From: Bacteroidota bacterium
GTDB lineage: Bacteria; Bacteroidota; Bacteroidia; Flavobacteriales_D; Sanyastnellaceae
Direction: 5' to 3'
Length of the DNA stretch: 64,000 bases
NCBI GenBank assembly: GCA_027622975.1
Contig: JAQBVN010000007.1
Coordinates: 34,937 to 98,936 of the forward strand
Below, piece by piece: positions 9,519 through 18,566 of the stretch; position 1 is the first letter of the stretch, and every line of letters begins with the position of its first letter. Position numbers and translations under genes: made by a program. The notes below the pieces were generated by a model. The model was given only the letters and a program-made list of their open reading frames with translations, was not told the DNA's origin and did no database searches.

Positions 9519-9971
9519 ATGCGATGTGTCATTCAAAGGGTCAGCCGTGCAGAAGTCCGCATCGCAGGCGAGGTGGTGGGAAAGATTGAACGAGGCCTTG
9601 TGGTCCTTGTTGGCATCGAGGAAGAGGACACCGTGGAGGACGGCGACTGGTTGGCCGCCAAACTCGCCAAGCTCCGAATCTTCAACGACGCGGAAGGCAA
9701 GATGAATGAAGACTTGGCCGACGTCAAGGGTCGATTGTTGGTGGTGAGTCAATTCACCCTTCACGCGAAAACCAAAAAAGGCAACCGCCCTTCCTACATC
9801 CGAGCTGCCCATCCAGATCACGCCATCCCCCTGTACGAAGCGTTTGTTCTCGCCTGCGAGCGCGAAACCCAGCAGAAAGTTGAAACTGGACGTTTTGGGG
9901 CCATGATGGAGATCGACCTCGTGAATGATGGTCCTGTCACACTTTGGATGGACACCAAAGACAAGGAATGA
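9519..9971 (+). CDS. dtd: D-aminoacyl-tRNA deacylase (DTD)
   Basis: A 150-residue protein with the whole DTD fold: start MRCVIQRVSRAEV, the SQFTLHA motif with the catalytic-pocket residues, and the C-terminal NDGPVTLWMD, a variant of the NxGPVT proofreading motif. It hydrolyses D-amino acids mischarged on tRNA. An upstream GTG/ATG extension to 9411 is rejected because the family always begins at MR-hydrophobic. The next gene starts 31 bp downstream. Confidence 0.95.
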   Translation: MRCVIQRVSRAEVRIAGEVVGKIERGLVVLVGIEEEDTVEDGDWLAAKLAKLRIFNDAEGKMNEDLADVKGRLLVVSQFTLHAKTKKGNRPSYIRAAHPDHAIPLYEAFVLACERETQQKVETGRFGAMMEIDLVNDGPVTLWMDTKDKE

Positions 9972-10002
9972 CTTCAAGATTGACAAACAAACGCGATCAA
10001 CC

Positions 10003-10371
10003 GTGAAACAAGACCTGCAATTCCCCCCATCCGACGCCCCTGAAACGAGCCTTCGTCAGGCCCAAGCTCACGTCCACGAATGGATCACAGGCGTAGGAGT
10101 TCGGTATTTCAACGAACTGACCAATCTTGCCATCCTGACCGAGGAGGTGGGTGAATTGGCGCGCATCATGGCCCGTCGTTACGGCGAACAAAGTGAAAAA
10201 CCCAGCGATGCTGACAAGGACCTTGGTGACGAGATGGCCGATGTTTTGTGGGTGCTCATGGCTCTCGCCAACCAATGCGGCATCGACTTGACTTCGGCCT
10301 TTCACGCCAACATGAAAAAGAAGTCAGACCGGGACAGCCTGCGACACAAGCACAATCCCAAACTTTCATGA
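10003..10371 (+). CDS. MazG-like nucleotide pyrophosphohydrolase
   Basis: About 122 residues from a GTG at 10003 (VKQDLQFPP). It carries the all-alpha NTP pyrophosphatase metal-binding pattern: LTEEVGELARIMARR, then DLGDEMADVLWVLMALAN, supplying the E-x-x-E and E-x-x-D ligands. It is a single-domain MazG-type protein, shorter than the tandem E. coli MazG, and probably hydrolyses a non-canonical or excess (d)NTP. An earlier ATG would lie inside dtd. The two genes probably form a small housekeeping-of-precursors unit. Confidence 0.88.
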   Translation: MKQDLQFPPSDAPETSLRQAQAHVHEWITGVGVRYFNELTNLAILTEEVGELARIMARRYGEQSEKPSDADKDLGDEMADVLWVLMALANQCGIDLTSAFHANMKKKSDRDSLRHKHNPKLS

Positions 10372-10509
10372 CTTAGCCCATCAATGGAACTTGGTTTCCC
10401 TTTGTGCGCCACCCCATCTCAACCTCTTCTCCCTCTTCGACCCATGCCTGCTCCCTCTCATCCTCTGTTTCGCCCAATCCTTCAGATTTCCCCATGCCGC
10501 ACGGGTCGC

Positions 10510-13461
10510 ATGCGTCGGATGGCGTTGTTGTTCCTTGCCTGCCTGTTCATGCCCGGGGTGCACCTCGGACAATTGGCGTCACCTTGGACCCATGGGCTCG
10601 ACATCCGGAACATCGGCCCCACAGTGATGAGCGGCCGCGTGGTCGATGTCGCTGTTGTGGTCGACACGATGTACGTGGCCTATGCGACGGGCGGGCTGTG
10701 GCGCTCCATCAATCAAGGCACCACCTTTGAACCCCTGCTCGATGAGGCTTGCAAACTTGGTGCGGTGGCGGCCCATCCGAGCGGCCGCCTCGTGGTGGGC
10801 AGTGGGGAAGCGAATTCTTCACGCAGTTCATACGCTGGGACAGGTGTTTGGATCAGTGATGACCACGGCCAAACTTGGCGCCATGCAGGCCTTGAGCAAG
10901 CCCGCCACATTGGTCGTGTGGCCATCCACCCGCAAAACCCGGACATCATCTACGTCGCAGCGCTTGGAGAATTGTACACCCCCAATCAAGGCGGAGGGGT
11001 CTACAAATCACAAGATGGCGGAACGACCTGGCAGCGCATCCTCGAAGTTCAAGGGTCGCGGTCAGGAGAAGTCGTGGGAGCTGTGGACTTGGTCCTTGAC
11101 ATCACCCAGTATGAGCACATCCTCGCCGCTTTTTGGGACAGAACTAGAAGGGCCCACGACTTCTCGGAAGGAGGACCCGGATCAGGAATTTGGGAGACCC
11201 TCGACGGGGGTGCAACGTGGACACGGGTATCCTCCCGCAAAGGATTTCCCCAAGGTGCCGGGGTAGGGCGCATCGGCTTGGCTTTGCATCCCAATTCGGG
11301 TACCCTCTATGCGTACCTCGACAACCAAAACGAACGTCCCGAGGACGAGCGCGAGGGTGACGAAGATTCAGCAGGCGGCAACAAAGGCAATCAAGACGAC
11401 TTGGATGCGCGAGATGGATTGACGCGTGAGGATTTTTTGGACATGACCCCGCAGGCATTCCAAGCCCTTGACGACAGCCTCCTCACAGCCTTCTTGTCTG
11501 AAGAGGGATTTGCTGAGGCTGACAGTGCTTCGAGCATCAAGTCTCGCGTCAGGGATGGTGAATTGAAGCCCCGTTCGCTGTACGACTACCTCACCGACGG
11601 CAACGCTGCCTTGTTTGACACCCAAATCATTGGACCCGAACTGTACCGCATCAACCTGCGCGAGGGAAACGCCGGTGTGTGGCAACGCACCCACGACGGA
11701 TGGCTCGACGATGTGTGCTACACCTATGGCTATTACTTCGGGATGGTCACCGCTGATCCTTCGGATGCCGACGTGGTCTACATCGCTGGCGTGCCCTTGC
11801 TCAAATCCCTCGATGGAGGTCAAACCTTCGAATCCATTGGCGCGCCCAACGTCCACGCTGACCATCACAAACTCTGGGTCAACCCGCGGAAACCCAACCA
11901 CCTGATCAACGGCAACGACGGGGGCATCAACATCAGCTGGGACGGTGGGGGTTCCTGGATGAAATGCAACAGCCCCGCTGTCGGTCAATTCTATGCCGTG
12001 GAAGTCGATGATGCCACACCTTACCGCGTCTATGGCGGCCTTCAGGACAACGGCACATGGGTAGGCCCGAGCACCTACACCCCGTCCGTCGGATGGCACC
12101 AATCGGGTCATTACCCCTACACATCGATCGGTGGCGGGGATGGGATGCAAATCGAAGTAGACACCCGCACCAACGACCTCTTGTACACCGGGTCACAGTT
12201 TGGGTGGTACACCCGCACAGACCAAACTTCGGGGGATCGTCAAGGTTTGCACCCCATGCACAAACTCGGAGAAACACCCTTGCGTTGGAATTGGCAAACA
12301 CCCATCCTGTTGAGTCGGCACCAACGAGATGTGCTCTACATGGCTTCCAACAAGGTGCATCGCTCCCTGAATCAGGGCAATGATTGGGAGACCCTGAGCC
12401 CTGATTTGACACACGGGGGACGTGCAGGAGACGTTCCGTTTGGCACCCTCACCACCCTGGCCGAACATCCCCACAAGTTTGGGCAATTGGCCGTGGGTAG
12501 CGACGATGGTCGGGTTCACGTGACCTTGGATGGAGGATACGCGTGGCAGGAACTGAAACTCCCCGTGGCGACTTCCTGGGGCAAAGGGACCGAACGCCGG
12601 CACATGTGGGTGTCTGAAGTGATGTGGTCTCACCATGACCAGGACCTTCTGGTCGTGGCCCTCAATGGGTACCGAAACGACGACAACACCCCCCACGTGT
12701 ATGCCACGAGAGACCTAGGAAAACACTGGGAATCTTGGAGCGACAATCTCCCAATGCAGCCCGTGAATGCCCTGGCGGAATCGGCAGATCGCCCCGGGTG
12801 GTGGTTCGTCGGCCACGACGCTGGCGCCTGCATCACTGTCGATGGAGGTGCACACTTTTCCAGCCTGCTCCTCCCCCATGTACCTGTTCATGACCTGGTG
12901 ATTCAAGAACGAGAGAATGAGCTGGTGATTGGCACCCACGGGAGGAGCATTTACGTGCTGGACCTTCAGCCTTTGCTCGATTTGCCAGGCAGCCCCCAAG
13001 AGTGGGCCACACGTGACCTTTCCTTCACCCAGGATGTTTGGACAGTGAAGCGCAGCGAACTTTGGGGTGAGCGAGGTTGGGCATGGGGTGAGGTCCGAGA
13101 AGGAAAGGCTGAAGTGTGGGTTTGGTCCCCTCAAGCAGGTGTGGCCAGGATGCGCGTGGTTCGCAGCCATGAGTCCTTCCATCATGGCATCGATGACACG
13201 TCCCAAACCCCATCCAAGGACGACCACGGGGCCAGCGAAGGAGCGCTGGCCGTGCTAGATCGTCTCAGAAACGCACCGCCCCAAGCCCTAGACTTGGGCA
13301 CCGTGGGTCTCGTTGCCGGTCTTCAAAAACTGACAGTCAGCCTTGCCGATGGCGAAGGCTGGTTGGACGTCGGGGCTCATGAACTCTTCCTCGAGCTCGA
13401 GGGGGATTCAGGCCCTCGTGTGGCCAAATGCACGCTCCACCTGGTGGAACCTCAACCCTGA
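10510..13461 (+). CDS. Large secreted sortilin/VPS10-like BNR-repeat protein
   Basis: About 983 residues. A signal peptide (MRRMALLFLACLFMPGVHLGQ) precedes a beta-propeller rich in sortilin/BNR repeats; Asp-box-type motifs such as SDDHGQTWRHAG, SQDGGTTWQRI, TLDGGATWTRV, SLDGGQTFESI and SLNQGNDWETLSP recur. The opening NIGPTVMSGRVVDVAV block is characteristic of the Bacteroidota proteins usually labelled glycosyl hydrolase or WD40/YVTN/BNR-like. An acidic low-complexity insert (about residues 276-300, DEREGDEDSAGG) interrupts the propeller. No T9SS sorting domain is visible at the C-terminus. The catalytic role is unproven; a surface or periplasmic binding or peptidase-associated role is equally possible. 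The frame is open upstream to 10384, but only the 10510 start gives a signal peptide. Confidence 0.82.
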   Translation: MRRMALLFLACLFMPGVHLGQLASPWTHGLDIRNIGPTVMSGRVVDVAVVVDTMYVAYATGGLWRSINQGTTFEPLLDEACKLGAVAAHPSGRLVVGSGEANSSRSSYAGTGVWISDDHGQTWRHAGLEQARHIGRVAIHPQNPDIIYVAALGELYTPNQGGGVYKSQDGGTTWQRILEVQGSRSGEVVGAVDLVLDITQYEHILAAFWDRTRRAHDFSEGGPGSGIWETLDGGATWTRVSSRKGFPQGAGVGRIGLALHPNSGTLYAYLDNQNERPEDEREGDEDSAGGNKGNQDDLDARDGLTREDFLDMTPQAFQALDDSLLTAFLSEEGFAEADSASSIKSRVRDGELKPRSLYDYLTDGNAALFDTQIIGPELYRINLREGNAGVWQRTHDGWLDDVCYTYGYYFGMVTADPSDADVVYIAGVPLLKSLDGGQTFESIGAPNVHADHHKLWVNPRKPNHLINGNDGGINISWDGGGSWMKCNSPAVGQFYAVEVDDATPYRVYGGLQDNGTWVGPSTYTPSVGWHQSGHYPYTSIGGGDGMQIEVDTRTNDLLYTGSQFGWYTRTDQTSGDRQGLHPMHKLGETPLRWNWQTPILLSRHQRDVLYMASNKVHRSLNQGNDWETLSPDLTHGGRAGDVPFGTLTTLAEHPHKFGQLAVGSDDGRVHVTLDGGYAWQELKLPVATSWGKGTERRHMWVSEVMWSHHDQDLLVVALNGYRNDDNTPHVYATRDLGKHWESWSDNLPMQPVNALAESADRPGWWFVGHDAGACITVDGGAHFSSLLLPHVPVHDLVIQERENELVIGTHGRSIYVLDLQPLLDLPGSPQEWATRDLSFTQDVWTVKRSELWGERGWAWGEVREGKAEVWVWSPQAGVARMRVVRSHESFHHGIDDTSQTPSKDDHGASEGALAVLDRLRNAPPQALDLGTVGLVAGLQKLTVSLADGEGWLDVGAHELFLELEGDSGPRVAKCTLHLVEPQP

Positions 13462-13471
13462 GGAAAAGACA

Positions 13472-13520
13472 AGAGGACCGCGAAAAGAGGTCCGCGACAA
13501 GTGGACCGCGACAAGAGGGA
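13472..13520. repeat. 14-bp tandem repeat, about 3.5 copies, between convergent genes
   Basis: Units are AGAGGACCGCGAAA, AGAGGTCCGCGACA and AGTGGACCGCGACA, then a partial AGAGGGA. They fill most of the 83-bp gap between the BNR protein stop and the nadE stop. There is no stem followed by a T-tract, so it is not an obvious terminator. Confidence 0.8.
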
Positions 13521-13544
13521 TACGTGCCTCGACGATCTCGGGCC

Positions 13545-14360
13545 TCAACGGCCAAACCGAACACCTGAAGGAATGACGCATACCGGAATGGGCTCCATCT
13601 TGTGGCTGTTGGCCCTGTGGAACCTTCGATAGATGGCCAACACCTCTCGTTGACGCCAAGGGAGATTCTCTTCATCGAGCCGATCGTCGGCGGGTTGAGA
13701 CTCATATGTCATGGCCCATTCGAGTTCAGGATATGTGGCTCCCAATTGGTCTTCATCCGTGCGATTGTCTCCCCACAATCCATCGGTGGGCGCTGCCCGA
13801 AGAATGTCCTGGGACACTCCCAAGTGTTTCCCCAAGGCAAACACTTCCGTCTTGAACAAATCCGCAATCGGGCTGAGATCCACCCCGCCATCCCCGTATT
13901 TGGTGTAGAAACCCACACCAAAATCCTCCACCTTGTTGCCCGTACCCGCAACCAACAGACCACCCCGTTGGGCCAAGGCATACAGAGTGGTCATGCGCAG
14001 CCTAGCCCTTGTGTTGGCCATGGCCAATCCAAGGCTGTCATCCGGGCCATCAGGCAAAGCAGCGGAAAGCGCATCGTACACCTCAGACAAAGACACAGTG
14101 GATCGACGAACATGGGGAAATCTCTCGCACAGAGCCACGATGTGATCCGACGCACGAGACGCTTGGTCCCTTGCCTGGTGAATGGGCATCTCGACACACG
14201 TCGTTGGCAAGCCAGTCATGGCGCAGAGTGTGGAAGTCACCGCTGAATCAATGCCTCCCGATACCCCCACCACAAAACCGCGCATTCCCGCGTGCTCTGC
14301 GTAGGAACGAAGCCAAGAAACGATGTGATCTGTGACGGATGAAGTCGAAAAGTCGGACAT
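13545..14360 (-). CDS. nadE: NH3-dependent NAD+ synthetase
   Basis: A 271-residue single-domain NAD synthetase, lacking the glutaminase domain. It adenylates nicotinic acid adenine dinucleotide and amidates it with ammonia. Visible motifs are the PP-loop GVSGGIDSAVTS, the GTGNKVEDFGVGFYTKYGDGG block, and LSPIADLFKTEVFALGKHLG. The start ATG at 14360 gives the expected N-terminus. It lies near gldB and gldC, an association I recall from other Flavobacteriia. Confidence 0.95.
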   Translation of the reverse strand: MSDFSTSSVTDHIVSWLRSYAEHAGMRGFVVGVSGGIDSAVTSTLCAMTGLPTTCVEMPIHQARDQASRASDHIVALCERFPHVRRSTVSLSEVYDALSAALPDGPDDSLGLAMANTRARLRMTTLYALAQRGGLLVAGTGNKVEDFGVGFYTKYGDGGVDLSPIADLFKTEVFALGKHLGVSQDILRAAPTDGLWGDNRTDEDQLGATYPELEWAMTYESQPADDRLDEENLPWRQREVLAIYRRFHRANSHKMEPIPVCVIPSGVRFGR

Positions 14361-14460
14361 ATCAGTGGGTCATCGGAGGTTTCAATACAATCGAGCCGGA
14401 AGTGGGAACAACCCTCTGCCCAACCCAATCATGGCGGAACGGGCCCCGGATTGTGCAAGT

Positions 14461-15252
14461 TTAAAACACCAATCCCACAGTCAAGGCCATGAAGCTGTCT
14501 TGGCCCTGCATTCGCTCGGTGAGGATCAACCCATCATTGATACCCTGGGGCAAGCCGTTGGCATCGACCCGGACGACGGTTTGGTCTCCATGCGTGGAAA
14601 ACAAACTGTTGTTGTAGGTAAGCCCAACCATCACCGCAGTGCTCCCAGCGATTCTCCGTTCGAAGCCCAAACCCACAATCATCGAGGCTCGAAACAAGGA
14701 AACCTCTTGATCGGCGACGGCATCAGGAGCGGAGATGACCGGGTCATTGACGGTCGCCCACACTCCCTCATTCCGCTCAAATGCGGACGTTCTGACTTCG
14801 TCGACTTCACGGCGCGTATTCATTCCAACACCCGCGCCAAACTTTCCATAGTACGTGGTGTACCCAATCTCCTTCGTCCTCATTTTGAAGGTCAAAGGCA
14901 GCTCCACGTACTGGTTGTTCAAGTCCTGCTTCACGCGCTGCACGGTGGAATCATTGACTTGCTCGAGATAGTTCACCTGGCTGCCAGTTCGGAACACATG
15001 AAGACCCGTGCCAAACGCGTAGGTATCGGTGAACAAGATGTCGGCCATGAATTGATACCCAAAATGGGCGCGCAGACCCTCCGTGGTGTGCTCAAAGTCT
15101 CTCGAGTTCATCCAAGCGACGTTGGGATCAAGGGCCAATCCCATCTTGAATCCCTCAGCTTGGCCCCACATGGGCAACTGCCAACCGATGAAAAGGAAAG
15201 CCAAGAGGCACCTTATGGACCTGTTGAACGAATCGTTGTTCATCTTTGTCAT
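14461..15252 (-). CDS. Outer-membrane beta-barrel protein (PorT/OmpW-like porin family)
   Basis: About 263 residues. It starts with a signal peptide (CLLAFLFIGWQLPMWGQ) and continues with alternating hydrophobic/polar strands such as MGLALDPNVAWM, AFGTGLHVFRTG, YVELPLTFKMRT, YYGKFGAGVGMNT and MIVGLGFERRI, ending in FMALTVGLVF with a C-terminal phenylalanine typical of barrel proteins. This resembles the OMP_b-brl_2/PorT-like family. I cannot tell whether it is PorT itself, a T9SS component; the nearby gldB/gldC make that worth testing. The frame runs open to 16227 over gldB on the other strand, but the signal peptide sets the start at 15252 or 15243. It diverges from gldB with 45 bp between. 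Confidence 0.8.
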   Translation of the reverse strand: MTKMNNDSFNRSIRCLLAFLFIGWQLPMWGQAEGFKMGLALDPNVAWMNSRDFEHTTEGLRAHFGYQFMADILFTDTYAFGTGLHVFRTGSQVNYLEQVNDSTVQRVKQDLNNQYVELPLTFKMRTKEIGYTTYYGKFGAGVGMNTRREVDEVRTSAFERNEGVWATVNDPVISAPDAVADQEVSLFRASMIVGLGFERRIAGSTAVMVGLTYNNSLFSTHGDQTVVRVDANGLPQGINDGLILTERMQGQDSFMALTVGLVF

Positions 15253-15297
15253 CTCAAGCAAATTGTAGATTGCAGTTTGTGTAAATCTAGCTGACCG

Positions 15298-16365
15298 TTG
15301 AACCCAATTCGTTCGCCATTCGCCAAGTTGTTGTACCCTGCGTTGTGGGTATTGCTGGGGATGCTTTGTGGATGCCAAACTGCCGAACCCAGACTTGACA
15401 CAGAGGGGATTGAACTGCCAGAAACGTGGGGCATGTTGAATTGGATGGATGTTCTTCATGTGACCCAGGATGACAACAACCAAGCCAATCTCTCGCGAGG
15501 TGAAAGATGGCGTCAGTTCCAAGAAATAGACCCTGTGTTTTGGAAGTTGTGGAGTGAAGACATTCTGAGAGCAGGTCCCGCGAATGACAGCGCCACCGTG
15601 GACGTGATCGACCTCTTCATGCGGGAGATGCGTCCCATGCTCGAGGCGATTGACACAACCTCGGGCAGTCCCGCCATTCTGTCTCGAGAACAAAAGCGGC
15701 TGGAAGATGCCTTCAAGCGTGTTCACCAGCTCCAACCACACTTGGCCTTGCCGAGGATTGTGTGGATGCCTTCGGGGTTCAATTATGCAATTTACCCCGA
15801 AGGCCCCATCCTCGCCGTGGGCCTCGACTGGTTCATGGGCGCCACCCATCCACTTCATCAAGAACTGCCCCCAGCGCGGTTCCCAGCTTATCGGCTCGCG
15901 CGCATGAGGCCGGATCTGATGGCAAGTTCGGCCTTTCGCGGATGGGCACTGGTCGCCCATCAAGGCGCCATGGGCCCGGATGGCAACATGGCTGACCAAT
16001 TGATTTATTGGGGGAAAATCATGACCATGGTCCAACGGTGTTTTCCCGACGATGAGCCCTGGCAACTGATGGATTGGACGGCCGAAGAATGGCAATGGGC
16101 CGTGGCCAATGAACGTTTGATCTGGCGCGAATTGCAACCCCAAGACGTGATGTTTCACGGGATACCTCGGGATGTGTCGCGCTGGTTTCAGGAGGGGCCC
16201 TTCACACGCGCGGGCGCTTTGCCCCAAGACTGCCCCGATCGGCTAGGGGTGTTCATGGGATGGCGCATCATGGAAGCATACCGAGGCGCCCATAGGGACA
16301 TGGATCACTCCACCTACATGGCAACCACCTCCGCGCCGGAAATCCTGCGCACTTATCGCCCGTGA
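15298..16365 (+). CDS. gldB: GldB gliding motility lipoprotein
   Basis: About 355 residues. The TTG at 15298 is chosen because it yields a clean lipoprotein signal, MNPIRSPFAKLL then a hydrophobic run, ending in a lipobox LCGC. The mature part has GldB-like blocks: WGMLNWMDVL, a LPRIVWMPSGFNYAIYPEGPILAVGLDWFMG stretch (positions about 15745-15840), and WGKIMTMVQRCFPDDEPWQLMDWT. It is followed by gldC as in Flavobacterium. GldB is required for gliding and T9SS function; its biochemical role is unknown. Confidence 0.87.
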   Translation: MNPIRSPFAKLLYPALWVLLGMLCGCQTAEPRLDTEGIELPETWGMLNWMDVLHVTQDDNNQANLSRGERWRQFQEIDPVFWKLWSEDILRAGPANDSATVDVIDLFMREMRPMLEAIDTTSGSPAILSREQKRLEDAFKRVHQLQPHLALPRIVWMPSGFNYAIYPEGPILAVGLDWFMGATHPLHQELPPARFPAYRLARMRPDLMASSAFRGWALVAHQGAMGPDGNMADQLIYWGKIMTMVQRCFPDDEPWQLMDWTAEEWQWAVANERLIWRELQPQDVMFHGIPRDVSRWFQEGPFTRAGALPQDCPDRLGVFMGWRIMEAYRGAHRDMDHSTYMATTSAPEILRTYRP

Positions 16366-16483
16366 CCTCTGCGTGGAGCCGTCCCACCTGAACGAAGGCC
16401 CTGAACCCACAAGACGGCTCATTCGTCCCACCCATTCAAGAGCCAGGGATTTCAAGGGGGCCACAACAGCGTACTTTTGTCCC

Positions 16484-16813
16484 ATGGCTACATCCCGCAT
16501 TACCATCGACGTGACAACAGACGAAAACCACGTTCCTGTTGCCATGGAATGGACCGCCGAGGACGGCGGTGTGAATGGTCAGTCCGCTTCGGCCATGGCC
16601 CTGTCCATGTGGAACCCCAAAGACTACGCTGCGATGCGCATGGATTTGTGGACCAAGGACATGAGCGTTGAAGAAATGCGGTCCTTCGTGGTCCAGACCA
16701 TGATGACCCTCGCCGACACTTACGAACGAGCCACCTCGGACAAGGACCATGCGAAAGCCATCCGTGGATTCACTGAGGAACTTGCCAAGCGCATCGGGGT
16801 GCTCGAGGGATGA
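16484..16813 (+). CDS. gldC: GldC gliding motility protein
   Basis: A 109-residue soluble protein without signal peptide. It begins MATSRITIDVTTDEN and contains the conserved PVAMEWTAEDGG, ALSMWNPKDYAAMRMDLWTKDMSVEEM and C-terminal helical parts of the GldC family. GldC is small, cytoplasmic and encoded right after gldB in gliding Flavobacteriia; deletion reduces gliding in Flavobacterium. An in-frame upstream ATG at 16373 is rejected, since family members begin at this Met. A gap of 118 bp separates it from gldB. Confidence 0.92.
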   Translation: MATSRITIDVTTDENHVPVAMEWTAEDGGVNGQSASAMALSMWNPKDYAAMRMDLWTKDMSVEEMRSFVVQTMMTLADTYERATSDKDHAKAIRGFTEELAKRIGVLEG

Positions 16814-16914
16814 GGGGCATCCGACGACCAAGCCATGCGTGACCGACACCAACGGGATTGCCCGGGCAAAACGCCACGCGCAGGTGACCGCATCATGGCG
16901 TCAAACCCCTTCAA

Positions 16915-17571
16915 TCAAGCGTCTTGACCAAACAAGCCGTTGGTTTGTGCAATGAATTGGAGCACATCTTCCCGTCCTTCTCCTGACGTCCCGCTGGTGA
17001 CAAAAACTTGGGGCATGGCTGACCACTGCTTCAGCATGACGGCTTCATAGGCTGGCAACAATGTGGTTCGTTCTGTCTTGTTCAACTTATCCACCTTGGT
17101 GAAGACCAGCACAAAAGGCAAGCCCACCTCCCCCATCCACGCCATGAACTCGAGGTCCACTTTTTGGGCTGGAATTCGCGCATCGACAAGCATCATGACA
17201 CACATGAGGTTGCGCCTTGAATCCAGATAATGCTTCGTGACGTTCATCCATTTTGCCCTGTCCTTCTTGCTCACCTTGGCATAGCCAAAACCCGGCAAAT
17301 CCACCAAGTACCATCGACCGTCCACATCGAAGTGGTTGATTAGCTGTGTTTTGCCTGGGGTGCTTGACGTTTTGGCCAAACTGTTCCTGCCCACCAACAT
17401 GTTCAGCAAGGAACTCTTCCCGACGTTGGAACGACCGATGAAGGCATACTCCGGCCTGTCCGGGTCAGGACATTCAGAGGGTTGGGCACTGCTTTTGACA
17501 AACGTCGCCTCTCGGATGTCCCATCCGTCCGTTCCTCCCAAGATGGGTTCAGATGAATCGCTTTGGGTCAT
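16915..17571 (-). CDS. engB: Ribosome biogenesis GTPase EngB (YihA/YsxC)
   Basis: About 218 residues with all G motifs: GRSNVGKSSLLN (G1), TPGKTQ (G2), VDLPGFGYA (G3), FTKVDKLNK (G4) and SGTSGEG (G5). EngB takes part in 50S subunit maturation. The Met at 17571 overlaps the upstream hydrolase stop by one base (TGATG), so it is coupled to it. The longer frame to 17655 is a read-back into the hydrolase gene. Confidence 0.95.
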   Translation of the reverse strand: MTQSDSSEPILGGTDGWDIREATFVKSSAQPSECPDPDRPEYAFIGRSNVGKSSLLNMLVGRNSLAKTSSTPGKTQLINHFDVDGRWYLVDLPGFGYAKVSKKDRAKWMNVTKHYLDSRRNLMCVMMLVDARIPAQKVDLEFMAWMGEVGLPFVLVFTKVDKLNKTERTTLLPAYEAVMLKQWSAMPQVFVTSGTSGEGREDVLQFIAQTNGLFGQDA

Positions 17572-18335
17572 CAGGAAATGCCTCGGCTGGCATACCAATC
17601 CGAGAGGATTTGGTTGAAGGTTTGGGGATGTTCCATCATGGGAGCGTGACCACATTCCTCAATCCAGAACAAATCCGCATCAGGAAAGCCCGCTTCAAAT
17701 TCCTCGGCCACCTCTGGGGGTGTGATGATGTCATTTTTTCCCCAAATCAAGCAGACTGGAACGTTCATGGTGGGCAAGTCTTTGGCCATGTTGTGCCGGA
17801 TGGCCGACTTGGCAATGCTCAAAATGCGCAACACCTTGTTTCGGTCATTGACCGCCTCGAAACACTCATCAACCAAGGCAGGCGTGGCGTGCTTGGGATC
17901 GTGGAAGGTGACCGCAACCTTTTCCTTGATGTAGTTCTTGTCCTCGCGTCTCGGGAAACTTGAACCAAACGCATTTTCATACAGCCCGCTGCTCGCGGTG
18001 AGGGTCAAGGAAGCCACACGGTCTAGATGGTCTCGGGTATAGATCAATCCGACATGCCCCCCCAAGCTGTTGCCGAGCAGGTGAACCCGATCGAGCCCCA
18101 ATTCATCCAGAAAACCAGCGATGTGTTTGGCAAGGCTCTTGGCGTTGGTGTCGAGCATGGGCAACTCGTATATCGGAAGCATCGGTGTGATCACCCGAAA
18201 CGACTTGCTGAAATGTGCACGAACGTCTTGAAAGTTGCTGAGTGCACCAAACAATCCGTGCAGCAGCACAAGGGGTGTTCCCTGGCCTTCCTCGACATAG
18301 CGGTACGCACCGCGCTCGATGATGTTGGATTCCAT
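17571..18335 (-). CDS. Alpha/beta hydrolase
   Basis: About 254 residues with the alpha/beta hydrolase fold. It has the oxyanion-hole motif LLHGLFGA, a nucleophile elbow GNSLGGH with the catalytic serine, an acid in IWGKNDIITP, and the base in ECGHAPMMEHP. No signal peptide from the chosen start (MESNIIERGAYRY). The substrate cannot be inferred; the family includes esterases and C-C hydrolases. It is coupled to engB. An upstream extension to 18518 would translate through the inverted repeat and the MraZ-box region and gives non-family sequence, so I reject it. Confidence 0.87.
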   Translation of the reverse strand: MESNIIERGAYRYVEEGQGTPLVLLHGLFGALSNFQDVRAHFSKSFRVITPMLPIYELPMLDTNAKSLAKHIAGFLDELGLDRVHLLGNSLGGHVGLIYTRDHLDRVASLTLTASSGLYENAFGSSFPRREDKNYIKEKVAVTFHDPKHATPALVDECFEAVNDRNKVLRILSIAKSAIRHNMAKDLPTMNVPVCLIWGKNDIITPPEVAEEFEAGFPDADLFWIEECGHAPMMEHPQTFNQILSDWYASRGIS

Positions 18336-18400
18336 GGGCCCAAAATTCCGACGAACGACCGCCCACTCCACCCCTTGCCCCCCACCGGGATTCACTGCCG

Positions 18401-18425
18401 GTTGTTCACATCCCATGTGAACAAC
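18401..18425. promoter_or_regulatory. Perfect 11-bp inverted repeat (possible operator)
   Basis: GTTGTTCACAT, spacer CCC, ATGTGAACAAC: the arms are exactly complementary. No T-tract follows on either strand, so it does not look like an intrinsic terminator. It lies 66 bp upstream of the hydrolase start and about 20 bp from the minus-oriented MraZ boxes. The form fits a binding site for a dimeric regulator. Confidence 0.7.
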
Positions 18426-18444
18426 GTGTGAATTACGCACCCAC

Positions 18445-18459
18445 CCCACTTTCTCCCAC
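18445..18459 (-). promoter_or_regulatory. Two MraZ-box-like GTGGG repeats, minus orientation
   Basis: CCCAC at 18445-18449 and 18455-18459 on the plus strand read as two GTGGG elements spaced exactly 10 bp on the minus strand, the same spacing and intervening AGAAA as in the plus-strand set. They face the hydrolase-engB pair. The match to the MraZ box pattern (GTGGG repeats with 5-nt spacers) is seen; the regulatory effect is inferred. Confidence 0.6.
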
Positions 18460-18521
18460 ATCTCGCAACCCTTGATTTTCCTGAGGTTAGACCTGACGAA
18501 CCGCCGGAGTTTATCCACAAA

Positions 18522-18556
18522 GTGGGAGAAAGTGTCAATGAGTGGGAGAAAGTGGG
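18522..18556 (+). promoter_or_regulatory. MraZ box array upstream of mraZ
   Basis: Four elements in exact 10-bp register: GTGGG (18522), GTGTC (18532, degenerate), GTGGG (18542) and GTGGG (18552), each followed by five bases. MraZ in E. coli, Mycoplasma and others binds GTGGG-like repeats with 5-nt spacers upstream of its own gene. The last box ends 10 bp before the -7 element, so a bound MraZ would cover the promoter. Autoregulation of the dcw operon is the natural inference. Confidence 0.82.
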
Positions 18557-18566
18557 AAATCAGTCG

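Noticed and set aside
14461..16227. 588-residue minus-strand frame
   Set aside because: The upstream 325 codons lie antisense to gldB and carry no signal; the signal peptide near 15250 marks the true start of the barrel gene.
16858..16869. TTGCCCGGGCAA palindrome between gldC and engB
   Set aside because: Short, GC-rich, no T-tract and no promoter nearby; expected by chance at this base composition.
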